DNA from: Methanobacteriota archaeon
GTDB taxonomy: Archaea > Hydrothermarchaeota > Hydrothermarchaeia > Hydrothermarchaeales > JACQPM01
Length of the DNA stretch: 30,077 bases
Reading direction: 5' to 3'
Assembly (NCBI GenBank): GCA_016207475.1
Contig: JACQPM010000136.1
Coordinates: 1-30,077 of the forward strand
Position 1 is the stretch's first letter. Every line of letters starts with the position of its first letter. Below are positions 12,034-18,817 of the stretch, piece after piece. Under the pieces are notes generated by a model. The model was not told the DNA's origin and searched no databases. It saw nothing but the letters and a program-made list of their open reading frames with translations. The position numbers were made by a program, and so were the translations under genes.

Positions 12034-14652
12034 ATGAGCAGGATGGAAGGGCGGAAAACAACACATATAGTCAAAGTAGGAGGCATGACCTGCGCCTCCT
12101 GCGCCCAGAGCATCGAGAAGGCCCTTGGCAACTTGGAGGGGGTGGCAAGAGCCACAGTGAACTTCGCCGCCGAGACCGCCACCGTGGAGTACGATCCAGG
12201 GAAGGTCGGGCCCGGGGAGATAGAGAAGACGATAATAGATGTTGGGTATAAGGTGATCAAAGAGAGTATTACCCTCAAAGTCTCAGGCATGACCTGCGCC
12301 TCCTGCGCCCAGAGCATCGAGAAGGCCCTTGGCAACTTGGAGGGGGTCTCCAGCGCCAGCGTTAACTTCGCCATGGGGCGGGCGACGGTCCACTACGACC
12401 CAGAGCTGGTGGGCGTGGCCGGAATCAAGAGGGCCGTCAAGGACATTGGGTACGAGGCCTCGGATATAGAGGAGGTGACGGTAGAGGACAGGGAGAGGGC
12501 TGCCAGGAAACGGGAGATCATGGTCCAGGGGATCAATACCCTCGTCTCCTGGGTCCTAGCGATACCCATCATGCTGGGCACCTTCAGGGAGTACTGGATC
12601 CTGAGCTCCTTCGTGCCCGGGGTCCTGGCGGACCCCTACACCCTCTGGCTCCTCACCACCCCCATCATGCTGGGGCCCGGGCGCCAGTTCTTCGTGGGCA
12701 CTTACAAGGGGCTGAAGCACGGCTACACCGACATGAACCTCCTCATAGCCACCGGTACAGGTGCCGCCTACACCCTGGGCGTCATCAACACCCTCTTCCC
12801 TGATGCGGGCTTCGGGGGGCCCGAGATGGCCTTCTTCGAGACCGCCGCTCTCCTTACGGCCTTCCTGGTCCTGGGTCGTTTCCTGGAGGCCCTGACGAAG
12901 GGGCGCACCTCGGAGGCCATAAGGAGGCTGATGGGCCTCAGGGCCAAGACGGCCCTGGTGGTAAGGGACGGGAAGGAGATAGAGGCCCCCATAGAGGACG
13001 TCCGGGTCGGGGACCTGGTCATCGTGAAGCCTGGGGAGAAGATCCCGGTGGACGGGATGGTGAGGGAGGGCTATTCGGCCGTGGACGAGTCCATGATCAC
13101 TGGGGAGAGCATCCCGGTGGAGAAAAAGGCCGGGGACGAGGTCATAGGCGCCACCATAAACCAGACGGGGCTGCTGAGGTTCGAGGCGACGAAAGTGGGG
13201 AAGGACACGGCCCTGGCGCAGATCATAAGGTTCATAGAGGAGGCCCAGGCCTCCAAGCCGAAGATCCAGAAGCTGGCCGATGTCGTGGCCGGGCACTTCA
13301 TCCTGGCGGTCCACGCCCTGGCCCTCATCGTCTTCTTCTTCTGGTTCTTCGTGGGCTACGACAGGTTCTTCACCCCAGGCGGGAAGTTCCTCCTCTCCTC
13401 CATAACGATATCGGCAGTCTCGGCCTTCGTCTTCGCGATGCTCCTGAGCATAACGGTCCTGGTAATTTCCTGCCCCTGTGCCGTGGGCCTCGCCACCCCC
13501 AGCGCCATAATGGCCGGCACCGGGAAGGGGGCGGAGTACGGGATATTGATAAAAGGCGGGGACGCCCTGGAAAGGGCCCACAAGATCAATACCATCGTCC
13601 TGGACAAGACAGGTACCCTTACGAAGGGCAGGCCGTCCCTCACGGATGTGGTCGTGGCGAGAGGGTACAAAGAGGAAGAGGTCCTGAGGCTGGCTGCGGT
13701 GGCAGAGAAGGGCTCCGAGCACCCCCTGGGGGAAGCGATCGTGAGAGGGGCCGAAGGGAGGGGCATAGGCTTGGAGAGGGCCGAGGCCTTTGAGGCCATC
13801 CCGGGCCAGGGTATCGAGGCCAAGTACAGAGGGAAGAAGATCCTGCTGGGCAACCGGAGGCTGATGAAAGACCGCGGTGTGAAGGGAGTGGAGCCCCTCT
13901 TGGGAGAGATGGAGCGGCTGGAGAACGACGGGAAGACGGCGATGCTCGTGGCTCTGGAGGACGAGGCCATCGGGATAATCGCCGTGGCTGATACCTTGAA
14001 GGAGTATTCCAAGGATGCGGTGAGGGAGCTCCAGCGCATGGGCCTGGAGACGATCATGCTCACGGGCGATAACGCCCGTACGGCCGATGCCATAGCCAGG
14101 CAGATAGGCGTCGATCGCGTACTGGCGGAGGTCCTGCCCGAGGAGAAGGCGGACGTCATAAAGGGGCTCCAGGCCGAGGGCAAGGTCGTGGCCATGGTGG
14201 GCGATGGCATAAACGACGCCCCGGCCCTCACGCAGGCCGATGTGGGCATAGCCATAGGGAGCGGGACCGATATAGCGAAGGAGGCGGGGCACATAGTCCT
14301 GATAAAGGAGGACCTGAGGGACATCATAACAGCCTTAGAGCTGAGCAAGAGAACGATGAGGATGATAAAGGAGAACCTCTTCTGGGCCTTCGCCTACAAC
14401 ACCGTGGGCATACCCATCGCTGCTGGGGTCCTGTACCCGTCCTTCGGCCTCCTGGTGAGCCCTGAGCTGGCGGCCCTCTTCATGGCCACCAGCTCCGTCT
14501 CCGTCACCATGAACACCCTCCTCCTGAAGAGGTTCAGGCCCAGGGGCTTTGGGGTTGGTGGAGTCGGTGGAGAGATGGAAGGAGGAATAGGCCTTCCCAC
14601 CGGTGGGGCTGGAACGGGCAGTTCCCTAGGGATATACGGAGGCAAGAGATGA
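12034..14652 (+). CDS. copA: CopA-type copper-exporting P1B ATPase
   Basis: This 872-residue protein has two N-terminal heavy-metal-associated domains, with GMTCASC at C20/C23 and C88/C91. The P-type ATPase core has TGES in the actuator domain, the intramembrane metal motif CPC (C480-P481-C482), the phosphorylation site DKTGTLTKG (D524), the HPLGEAI nucleotide motif and the hinge GDGINDAPAL. About eight membrane helices fit the P1B-1 (Cu+/Ag+) class, which exports monovalent copper using ATP. I start at ATG 12034 because the promoter element at 11985-12016 covers the upstream ATG. The two HMA domains share 63 identical bases. The C terminus has a Gly-rich tail. The next gene overlaps by 4 bases, and a TRASH-type regulator lies downstream. 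Confidence 0.95.
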   Translation: MSRMEGRKTTHIVKVGGMTCASCAQSIEKALGNLEGVARATVNFAAETATVEYDPGKVGPGEIEKTIIDVGYKVIKESITLKVSGMTCASCAQSIEKALGNLEGVSSASVNFAMGRATVHYDPELVGVAGIKRAVKDIGYEASDIEEVTVEDRERAARKREIMVQGINTLVSWVLAIPIMLGTFREYWILSSFVPGVLADPYTLWLLTTPIMLGPGRQFFVGTYKGLKHGYTDMNLLIATGTGAAYTLGVINTLFPDAGFGGPEMAFFETAALLTAFLVLGRFLEALTKGRTSEAIRRLMGLRAKTALVVRDGKEIEAPIEDVRVGDLVIVKPGEKIPVDGMVREGYSAVDESMITGESIPVEKKAGDEVIGATINQTGLLRFEATKVGKDTALAQIIRFIEEAQASKPKIQKLADVVAGHFILAVHALALIVFFFWFFVGYDRFFTPGGKFLLSSITISAVSAFVFAMLLSITVLVISCPCAVGLATPSAIMAGTGKGAEYGILIKGGDALERAHKINTIVLDKTGTLTKGRPSLTDVVVARGYKEEEVLRLAAVAEKGSEHPLGEAIVRGAEGRGIGLERAEAFEAIPGQGIEAKYRGKKILLGNRRLMKDRGVKGVEPLLGEMERLENDGKTAMLVALEDEAIGIIAVADTLKEYSKDAVRELQRMGLETIMLTGDNARTADAIARQIGVDRVLAEVLPEEKADVIKGLQAEGKVVAMVGDGINDAPALTQADVGIAIGSGTDIAKEAGHIVLIKEDLRDIITALELSKRTMRMIKENLFWAFAYNTVGIPIAAGVLYPSFGLLVSPELAALFMATSSVSVTMNTLLLKRFRPRGFGVGGVGGEMEGGIGLPTGGAGTGSSLGIYGGKR
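12081..12143 (+). repeat. 63-base exact repeat inside copA, first HMA domain
   Basis: It covers the codons for GMTCASCAQSIEKALGNLEG and is base-for-base the same as 12285-12347. Flanking HMA sequence differs clearly, so the identity is local. Confidence 0.85.
12285..12347 (+). repeat. 63-base exact repeat inside copA, second HMA domain
   Basis: This is the second copy of the HMA core codons. Even the third codon positions are the same as in the first copy, while neighbouring sequence has diverged. Confidence 0.85.
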
Positions 14653-14888
14653 GAGGCCCCTCGCGTCTGCCTATATGGTCAGTAATAGCACTCTCCTACC
14701 TGGCCGTCTCCATCTCCGTGACCCTCCTTTTTTACCTCCTGGCGACGAGGCAGGGGAAGCCCCACACCCCCGCTGAGGTGGCCCTGGGGTCCATCTGGAC
14801 CTTCATCCTCTCCATGATCATCTCTGCCTCCATCCTGCCGCCCATCCTAAAGAAGAGGCTGGGCGTGGGCGATGCAAGGGGGGGCTGA
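14649..14888 (+). CDS. small two-helix membrane protein coupled to copA
   Basis: The 79 residues have a short basic start, helix 1 (about residues 9-31), a loop RQGKPHTPAEVA, helix 2 (about 45-65) and a basic C-terminal end (KKRLGVGDARGG). The start overlaps the copA stop (ATGA), which suggests translational coupling and a role with the ATPase. I recognise no family and see no Cys or Met-rich metal site. Confidence 0.7.
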   Translation: MRGPSRLPIWSVIALSYLAVSISVTLLFYLLATRQGKPHTPAEVALGSIWTFILSMIISASILPPILKKRLGVGDARGG

Positions 14889-14910
14889 AGAGTTGGATAG
14901 GAGGTAAAAA

Positions 14911-15213
14911 ATGGAAGAAGGAACACCACACTATGCGCATCCAACTGGCATTGCGCTCGGGCTGACAGCCGGCATCGTGTATACGATCTGTGCCCTGTTT
15001 GTGACGGTATGGCCAGCCCAGGCCCTGGGGTTCTTCAAAGATTGGTTCCACGGGATCGACATAGGGCGGATCTTCGCGCCGCCGCAGCTGACCATCTGGG
15101 CCTTCCTCCGGGGCCTCGTGGAGATAGTCCTGGTCTTTTACCTGGTGGGGCTGGTCTACGGGTGGCTCTACAACAAGTGCGTGGCCCACTGCAAGAGGAT
15201 GGGCTGGATCTGA
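14911..15213 (+). CDS. DUF5676 family membrane protein
   Basis: This 100-residue protein has two membrane helices (about 15-37 and 65-88). The pattern GLTAGIVYTICALFV, then WPAQALGFFKDWFHGIDI and the C-terminal end YLVGLVYGWLYNKC fits DUF5676, an uncharacterised family often found near metal-transport genes. C27, H47 and the C-terminal C-x-x-x-H-C (CVAHC) may be functional. A strong ribosome binding site (GGAGGT) precedes the ATG. It is the last gene of the copA transcript and converges on the regulator gene, with 6 bases between the stops. Confidence 0.8.
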   Translation: MEEGTPHYAHPTGIALGLTAGIVYTICALFVTVWPAQALGFFKDWFHGIDIGRIFAPPQLTIWAFLRGLVEIVLVFYLVGLVYGWLYNKCVAHCKRMGWI

Positions 15214-15219
15214 CCGAGG

Positions 15220-15819
15220 CTACTTGCCGGCCTTGGCCGCCAGCTCCAGCCTCCTCCTGAAGCCCTTGAGGCATGTGTTACAGCAGAAGTAGTGCTCCTG
15301 GTTGTGGAGGGTGAACTTCACGGGGTCCCCGTGGATCCTCTTCCCGCAGTACTCGCAGTCCATGCTGATCCCTATCTCAGGCCCGATCCTCGTCTCGTAC
15401 TCCTCCTTGTAAGTCCGAAGGACGATGCTTGACTCCAGGTCACGGACAGGCAGCCTCCCGATCCTCTCCATGAGGACCTTCACCTCCCCCATGTTCCTCA
15501 CAGCCGCCTTGCATGCGAGGTTCCTCTCCCCCATGATCTCGTAGACCTCCAGGACCTCCTCCATCCTCCTCAAGGCCGAGGCCACCTCCTCCAGGTCCTC
15601 GGCCTTCATCCGCACGATGAGGAGGATATTCTCCAGGATGGCGTCCCTGTCGATCGCAACGGTGAACTTCTTCACGACCCCGGCCTGCTTCAGCCTCTCG
15701 ATCCGGGCCTTGACGGTGGGCCTGCTCACCCCCGTGGCCTTGGCTATGTCCAGGATGGAACTCCTACTGTCCTCTTGGAGGATCCTGAGGATGGCCAGGT
15801 CCACGGTGTCGAGCTTCAT
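15220..15819 (-). CDS. CopT-like metalloregulator: Lrp/AsnC DNA-binding domain plus TRASH domain
   Basis: In this 199-residue protein, residues 1-50 are an Lrp-type winged helix (KLDTVDLAILRILQEDSRSS, then ATGVSRPTVKARIERL). The middle is an Lrp-like ligand/oligomer domain. Residues about 153-185 are a TRASH zinc/copper knuckle: CEYC (C155, C158) and FCCNTC (C179, C180, C183). This combination is the CopT/CopR type that controls archaeal copper ATPases, known from Sulfolobus copTMA. I chose ATG 15819 because the TATA box at 15845-15854 overlaps the longer start. Being next to copA, it is the probable regulator of the metal genes here; whether it senses Cu, Ag or Hg is not shown. Confidence 0.88.
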   Translation of the reverse strand: MKLDTVDLAILRILQEDSRSSILDIAKATGVSRPTVKARIERLKQAGVVKKFTVAIDRDAILENILLIVRMKAEDLEEVASALRRMEEVLEVYEIMGERNLACKAAVRNMGEVKVLMERIGRLPVRDLESSIVLRTYKEEYETRIGPEIGISMDCEYCGKRIHGDPVKFTLHNQEHYFCCNTCLKGFRRRLELAAKAGK

Positions 15820-15844
15820 CCATCCATTTTTAGAAATTCTAGCC

Positions 15845-15854
15845 ATATATAAGT
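15845..15854 (-). promoter_or_regulatory. TATA box of the CopT-like regulator gene
   Basis: Minus-strand gatacttatatat is centred about 30 bases before the ATG at 15819. The BRE-TATA core RRTACWTAT resembles those of copA, the SHOCT gene and the DUF5676-like gene at 16021. The 160 bases between this box and 16021 hold no gene that I can see. Confidence 0.5.
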
Positions 15855-15978
15855 ATCTGGAGATGCGTCAGAGTGGCAAAAACCTTCAGTAAAAGTTTCG
15901 ATTTTGATGGTTCTCCTTGGATTACCGCGGCCTAGTGAATAGAATAATGGAATAAAACGGCACTTTTCAATAAAAAAG

Positions 15979-15988
15979 GTACTTATAG
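15979..15988 (+). promoter_or_regulatory. TATA box of the second DUF5676-like gene
   Basis: The run aaaaaaggtacttatag contains the TATA core gtacttatag, about 37 bases before ATG 16021, leaving a short leader with GGTGG as ribosome binding site. Confidence 0.5.
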
Positions 15989-16020
15989 CCATCTATCAGA
16001 ATTTGAACTGGGTGGTAGAG

Positions 16021-16278
16021 ATGCAGGAAAAATTGAGCATGAAGGTCCTGGGCATGTCCCTGGGGGCCCTCTCTTCCATAACGTACGTCCTCTGCGTCCT
16101 TTGGGACATCGCGTTCCCCAGGTACGCGATGAAGGGCGTCTGGTTGAAGCTCCTGCCGGGCTTCACTTGGCTGACCCCGGGGAGCTTCGTCCTCGGGCTG
16201 GTGGAGACCTTCCTTGCAGGGGTCTATGTGGCGGTGGTCTTCGTACCCATATACAACTACCTGCTGGAGAGAGGGTGA
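16021..16278 (+). CDS. second DUF5676-like membrane protein
   Basis: This 85-residue protein (MQEKLSMKVLGMSLGALSS...) has two membrane helices (about residues 12-31 and 53-78) and the same overall plan as the protein at 14911: GALSSITYVLCVLWD, then a loop with W and P, then a C-terminal YNYLLE where the first copy has YNKC. It looks like a diverged paralogue that lost the C-terminal Cys/His tail. ATG 16021 follows GGTGG; an in-frame TTG at 16003 is less likely. The FAD-reductase gene starts within its stop codon (TGATG), so the pair is coupled. Confidence 0.7.
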   Translation: MQEKLSMKVLGMSLGALSSITYVLCVLWDIAFPRYAMKGVWLKLLPGFTWLTPGSFVLGLVETFLAGVYVAVVFVPIYNYLLERG

Positions 16279-17501
16279 TGGAAGAATACGATGCAGTGAT
16301 AGTGGGTGGGTCCTTCGCGGGGCTGGCGACCGCTTCCTTCATCCGCTCCGGGAAGGTGCTCCTCCTAGAGAAGAAGAGGGAGATAGGGGCCAGGCAGAGG
16401 TCCACCTGCTGTACCACCGTCGAGGGCATGAAGAGGTTGGGGTGCGAGGGCAGCATCTTGAAGACCTTCGATACCATCACCTTCCACTCCGGCCTGGGAG
16501 CCAGCGCCTCCATTGGGCTGCCCATCCCATTCTGCACCATCGACTACAGGGAGTTCTGCAGGTCCATGGCGGGCAGGCTGGATAGGGCCGAGATAGTGAC
16601 AGACACCACGGTCCTCAGGGTGGAAGGCCCTGGCCTGAAGCTGGTCGTCTGCAAGAATGGTATCTATAGTGGGAAGGTCATAGTAGATTGCAGTGGATGG
16701 AGGGCGGTGACAACGAACCCTCCCGGCAGTCATAAAAAGGTGCAGCTCGCTGGAGCCATAGAGACCGAGACTGAGTACAGCGGTGATACAGATTCCATTC
16801 ACCTCTACTTGGGGAAGAAGTTCGTGGATGGGGGCTATGGCTGGGTCTTCCCCACAGGCGAGGGCAGGGCGCGGATAGGGGTGGGGGGCCTCCACAGATT
16901 CAGCATGCGGAAGACCCTCGATAAGTTCCTCCGTGTCCTGGGCTTGGAGCCCAACGGCTCCAATATCCATTGCGGATACATCCCATGTTTCGGGCTGAGG
17001 GAGCCCGTCGTAGAGGGGATATTCCGTGTTGGAGACGCGGGAGGCCAGGTCCTACCCCTCTCGGCCGAGGGGATAAGGAAGTGCATCCATTATGCCGAAA
17101 TATGCGGTAGCTTGATCACCAACGTCTTGGACGGGGAGATGGACCTACGTACCGCCCAGGAGATATACGAGGTGCAGGTCCATAAGAGCAGAGAGTTCTA
17201 CGAAAATCTCGTCTTCGTCCAGGAGATAGCCTACAGGGCCCCCGACTGGGCGTGGGACTATACAATAAGGGAGCTCTCGGTGGCAGAGGAGAGGGTCCCG
17301 AAGGAGCTCCTGGGCCTCTATTTGGGGGAGGGCCTCACGACCTCCAAGTACGTACTGGCGAAGAAGCTCCTCAGTATTTTGCTCCGCTCCGGCATCAGAA
17401 ATTGGAGACTGGATCTCCCTTCCGGACAGGTTGACCGGTCCCCCTCTAGGGTATGGTCAGAAGATGGTAGATCGAAATGTGGCGTGATCCTGAGAAGATA
17501 A
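16278..17501 (+). CDS. FAD-dependent geranylgeranyl-reductase-type oxidoreductase
   Basis: In this 407-residue protein the N-terminal dinucleotide fold YDAVIVGGSFAGLATASF is followed by an acidic LLLEKK strand end, then ARQRSTCC, a substrate/FAD loop, and late in the protein FRVGDAGGQVLPLSAEGI, the second FAD motif of the geranylgeranyl reductase family. YGWVFPTGEGRARIGVGG is another hallmark. Members saturate isoprenoid chains of archaeal lipids or quinones, or act on other substrates. The C-terminal about 40 residues (after KKLLSIL) look atypical and overlap the next ORF, so the true end may have been altered. It is translationally coupled to the DUF5676-like gene, an unusual partner. Confidence 0.8.
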   Translation: MEEYDAVIVGGSFAGLATASFIRSGKVLLLEKKREIGARQRSTCCTTVEGMKRLGCEGSILKTFDTITFHSGLGASASIGLPIPFCTIDYREFCRSMAGRLDRAEIVTDTTVLRVEGPGLKLVVCKNGIYSGKVIVDCSGWRAVTTNPPGSHKKVQLAGAIETETEYSGDTDSIHLYLGKKFVDGGYGWVFPTGEGRARIGVGGLHRFSMRKTLDKFLRVLGLEPNGSNIHCGYIPCFGLREPVVEGIFRVGDAGGQVLPLSAEGIRKCIHYAEICGSLITNVLDGEMDLRTAQEIYEVQVHKSREFYENLVFVQEIAYRAPDWAWDYTIRELSVAEERVPKELLGLYLGEGLTTSKYVLAKKLLSILLRSGIRNWRLDLPSGQVDRSPSRVWSEDGRSKCGVILRR

Positions 17502-17710
17502 GAGGCCTTGTGGAGGAGCTCCTTACAAAAGTCGCAAGAAGGATGGGAGAGGCGCTATCGGTGGCCAATATGGTGCTGGTCATCGATTACAGTTCCAGCT
17601 TTATTGGAGATTCCTTCGCTAAGAGATTGGCTGGCCTGAGGGTAGAAGCCTACTCCATAGACCCTAGGTTCCATCTCTTACCTCTCGTTGCCCCTGGGGA
17701 TATCCTCTGA
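17477..17710 (+). CDS. short unknown protein overlapping the reductase end
   Basis: This 77-residue ORF starts 25 bases inside the reductase gene. Its N-terminal half is a charged helix (DPEKIRGLVEELLTKVARRM); a strand-like MVLVIDYSS and a second helix follow, ending in PRFHLLPLVAPGDIL. The composition is protein-like, but I recognise no family and see no separate promoter. It could be a coupled small gene or the remnant of a larger one. The 119 bases after it contain only a weak GGAGC/GCTCC hairpin near 17798-17812. Confidence 0.4.
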   Translation: MWRDPEKIRGLVEELLTKVARRMGEALSVANMVLVIDYSSSFIGDSFAKRLAGLRVEAYSIDPRFHLLPLVAPGDIL

Positions 17711-17829
17711 TAGAACCCATCAAGGGCGACCCGACACGGCTGACCCTCGGAAGGGTATCGTTATCCCCCCAGTCATTAGAGAGATAGATGGAAGAGGAGG
17801 AGCCTGAAGCTCCTTCTCCGGTCCCATCA

Positions 17830-18058
17830 TTACATCCCATGCTTCATGCAGCAGTCCTTGTAACTCTTCCCGGAGCCGCATGGGCAGGGGTCATTGGCCC
17901 TTGGCTTGTCTTTTCCCATATCCCCCCCTCATCTCTATGTACCGTTCGTGGAGCGCTGGCACGTACCAGCCCCTCTCCCTCACGAACCTCTCCTTTGACT
18001 CTTCGTAGCTCTCTTCGACCTCAGGTCGGTTTTTGCCCATAGGCCCCCTCCTCTTCAT
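17830..18058 (-). pseudogene. SEC-C zinc-knuckle protein, frameshifted at a seven-G run
   Basis: The first frame starts at ATG 18058 (MKRRGPMGKNRPEVEESYEE...), runs through a charged helix region (ERFVRERGWYVPALHERYIE) and then fails. In a second frame the codons after the run read MGKDKPRANDPCPCGSGKSY and KDCCMKHGM before a stop at 17830. CPCGSGKSYKDCC is the SEC-C zinc motif, usually at protein C termini. Removing one G from the minus-strand G7 run (plus 17922-17928) joins both parts into a protein of about 75 residues. Its ATG overlaps the stop of the 55-residue gene (ATGA). Sequencing error or real loss cannot be told apart here. Confidence 0.6.
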
Positions 18059-18222
18059 AGCCCCGTCTCGTATCTGGGAGAAATCTTCCAATTCCCCGCC
18101 CTCAGCGCCTCTCGGATCTTCTTGAGGGTCTTTCTATCTATCGAACTCTGCTTACCCTTGTTGCCGCCCACGACCGCCATTACGGCGTCGTGGATGTTGA
18201 CCCTCACCTTCCTTCTTTCCAT
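18055..18222 (-). CDS. 55-residue basic protein, unknown
   Basis: The ATG at 18222 opens MERRKVRVNIHDAVMAVVGG, continues NKGKQSSIDRKTLKKIREAL and ends with WKISPRYETGL. It is strongly basic, with a strand-like start and a helical middle; nucleic-acid binding is plausible but no family is recognised. Its stop overlaps the ATG of the SEC-C gene by 4 bases. It lies just after a leader ORF and a hairpin, so its expression may depend on reading through them. A GGGAG run lies 6 bases before the ATG. Confidence 0.55.
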   Translation of the reverse strand: MERRKVRVNIHDAVMAVVGGNKGKQSSIDRKTLKKIREALRAGNWKISPRYETGL

Positions 18223-18234
18223 CGATCCGCTCCC

Positions 18235-18288
18235 TCAATTGATAAAAGAAAAAGCCGGCTGGCAGTGCTGCCAGACGGCATTCTCCAT
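18235..18288 (-). CDS. 17-residue leader ORF before the small-gene set
   Basis: ATG 18288 follows a strong ribosome binding site (GGGAGGAGG with 3-base spacing) and encodes MENAVWQHCQPAFSFIN, then TGA. Its codons run through the GC-rich hairpin and T-run at 18241-18279. The stop lies 12 bases before the ATG of the 55-residue gene. The arrangement looks like a leader peptide, though attenuation of this kind is not established for archaea and the ORF may be fortuitous. Confidence 0.35.
   Translation of the reverse strand: MENAVWQHCQPAFSFIN
18241..18279 (-). terminator. hairpin plus T-run, terminator-like, within the leader
   Basis: On the minus strand GCCG-T-CTGGCAG-CA-CTGCCAG-C-CGGC (plus 18279 to 18254) forms an 11-bp stem with one mismatch, followed directly by tttttctttt (18253-18244). 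Archaeal RNA polymerase stops at T-runs, so this could end transcripts early. It lies 22 bases before the ATG of the 55-residue gene. Confidence 0.5.
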
Positions 18289-18325
18289 AGGCCTCCTCCC
18301 GCTGTTCAACTTTCGCCCGAGGGAA

Positions 18326-18336
18326 GTATATACGTT
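18326..18336 (-). promoter_or_regulatory. TATA box of the small-gene set
   Basis: Minus-strand aaaaacgtatatac gives a good BRE-TATA pair centred about 42 bases before ATG 18288. The interval from here to the lplB promoter (18340-18490) has no supportable gene. Confidence 0.5.
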
Positions 18337-18492
18337 TTTATTTCAAAAGAAGAGCTGGCTATGTTCGAATCTTCCAACATAAACATCCCATGGAGGGCAT
18401 GATTAGAAAATTTAAAAGTTATAGTAGATTTTTTGACAAAGTGAACGCTGAAGCTGTCTCGCCGCTCTCACGATCCCCCGGCTTGCCAAAAA

Positions 18493-18502
18493 GGATTAAT
18501 AT
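18493..18502 (+). promoter_or_regulatory. TATA box of the lplB-lplA unit
   Basis: The motif aggattaata is centred about 27 bases before the GTG at 18524, pointing to a leaderless start. Confidence 0.5.
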
Positions 18503-18523
18503 CTTCACCTCCGATCCTGTAAT

Positions 18524-18817
18524 GTGCTGGGCGAAGGGTCCTGCAAGGTCCCGGGCGGGAAGCTGGTGAGGGTGAGGGTGGAGTACGGCACGACCATCGA
18601 GGGGGTTACCATCACCGGGGACTTCTTCCTCCATCCCGAGGAGGGGATAGGCGCCCTCGAAGAGAGCCTGCAGGGGATGGGGGTTGGGGCAGGCGAAGAG
18701 GCCATGGCCGAGGCCTTGAGGAGGGCCGCCGAAGCCGGGGGCCTGGTGATGGTGGGCATCACCCCCGAGGGGATCGCCAAAGCAGTGAGGGGGGCCCTGC
18801 GGTGCGCTGGCGGGTGA
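18524..18817 (+). CDS. lplB: lipoate-protein ligase C-terminal subunit (LplB type)
   Basis: This 97-residue protein matches the separate C-terminal domain of the two-part lipoate ligase known from Thermoplasma. It has LGEGSCKVPGGKLVRVRVEY, a strand pair (GVTITGDFFLHPEEGI), a helix (LEESLQGMG) and an ending GITPEGIAKAVRGAL. The domain is needed with LplA to activate lipoate to lipoyl-AMP. It precedes and overlaps lplA by 16 bases. GTG 18524 is preferred because it sits at the predicted transcription start; an ATG two bases earlier is out of frame. The target would be the E2 lipoyl domain encoded convergently. Confidence 0.85.
   Translation: MLGEGSCKVPGGKLVRVRVEYGTTIEGVTITGDFFLHPEEGIGALEESLQGMGVGAGEEAMAEALRRAAEAGGLVMVGITPEGIAKAVRGALRCAGG

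Noticed and set aside
12556..14292. 578-codon open frame on the minus strand across copA
   Set aside because: It is the antisense of a gene with every P-type ATPase motif; the translated product is low-complexity (Gly, His, Leu, Asp-rich) and matches nothing.
16101..16277. N-terminal extension of the FAD reductase frame
   Set aside because: It lies in another frame of the DUF5676-like gene; the FAD motif begins directly after ATG 16278.
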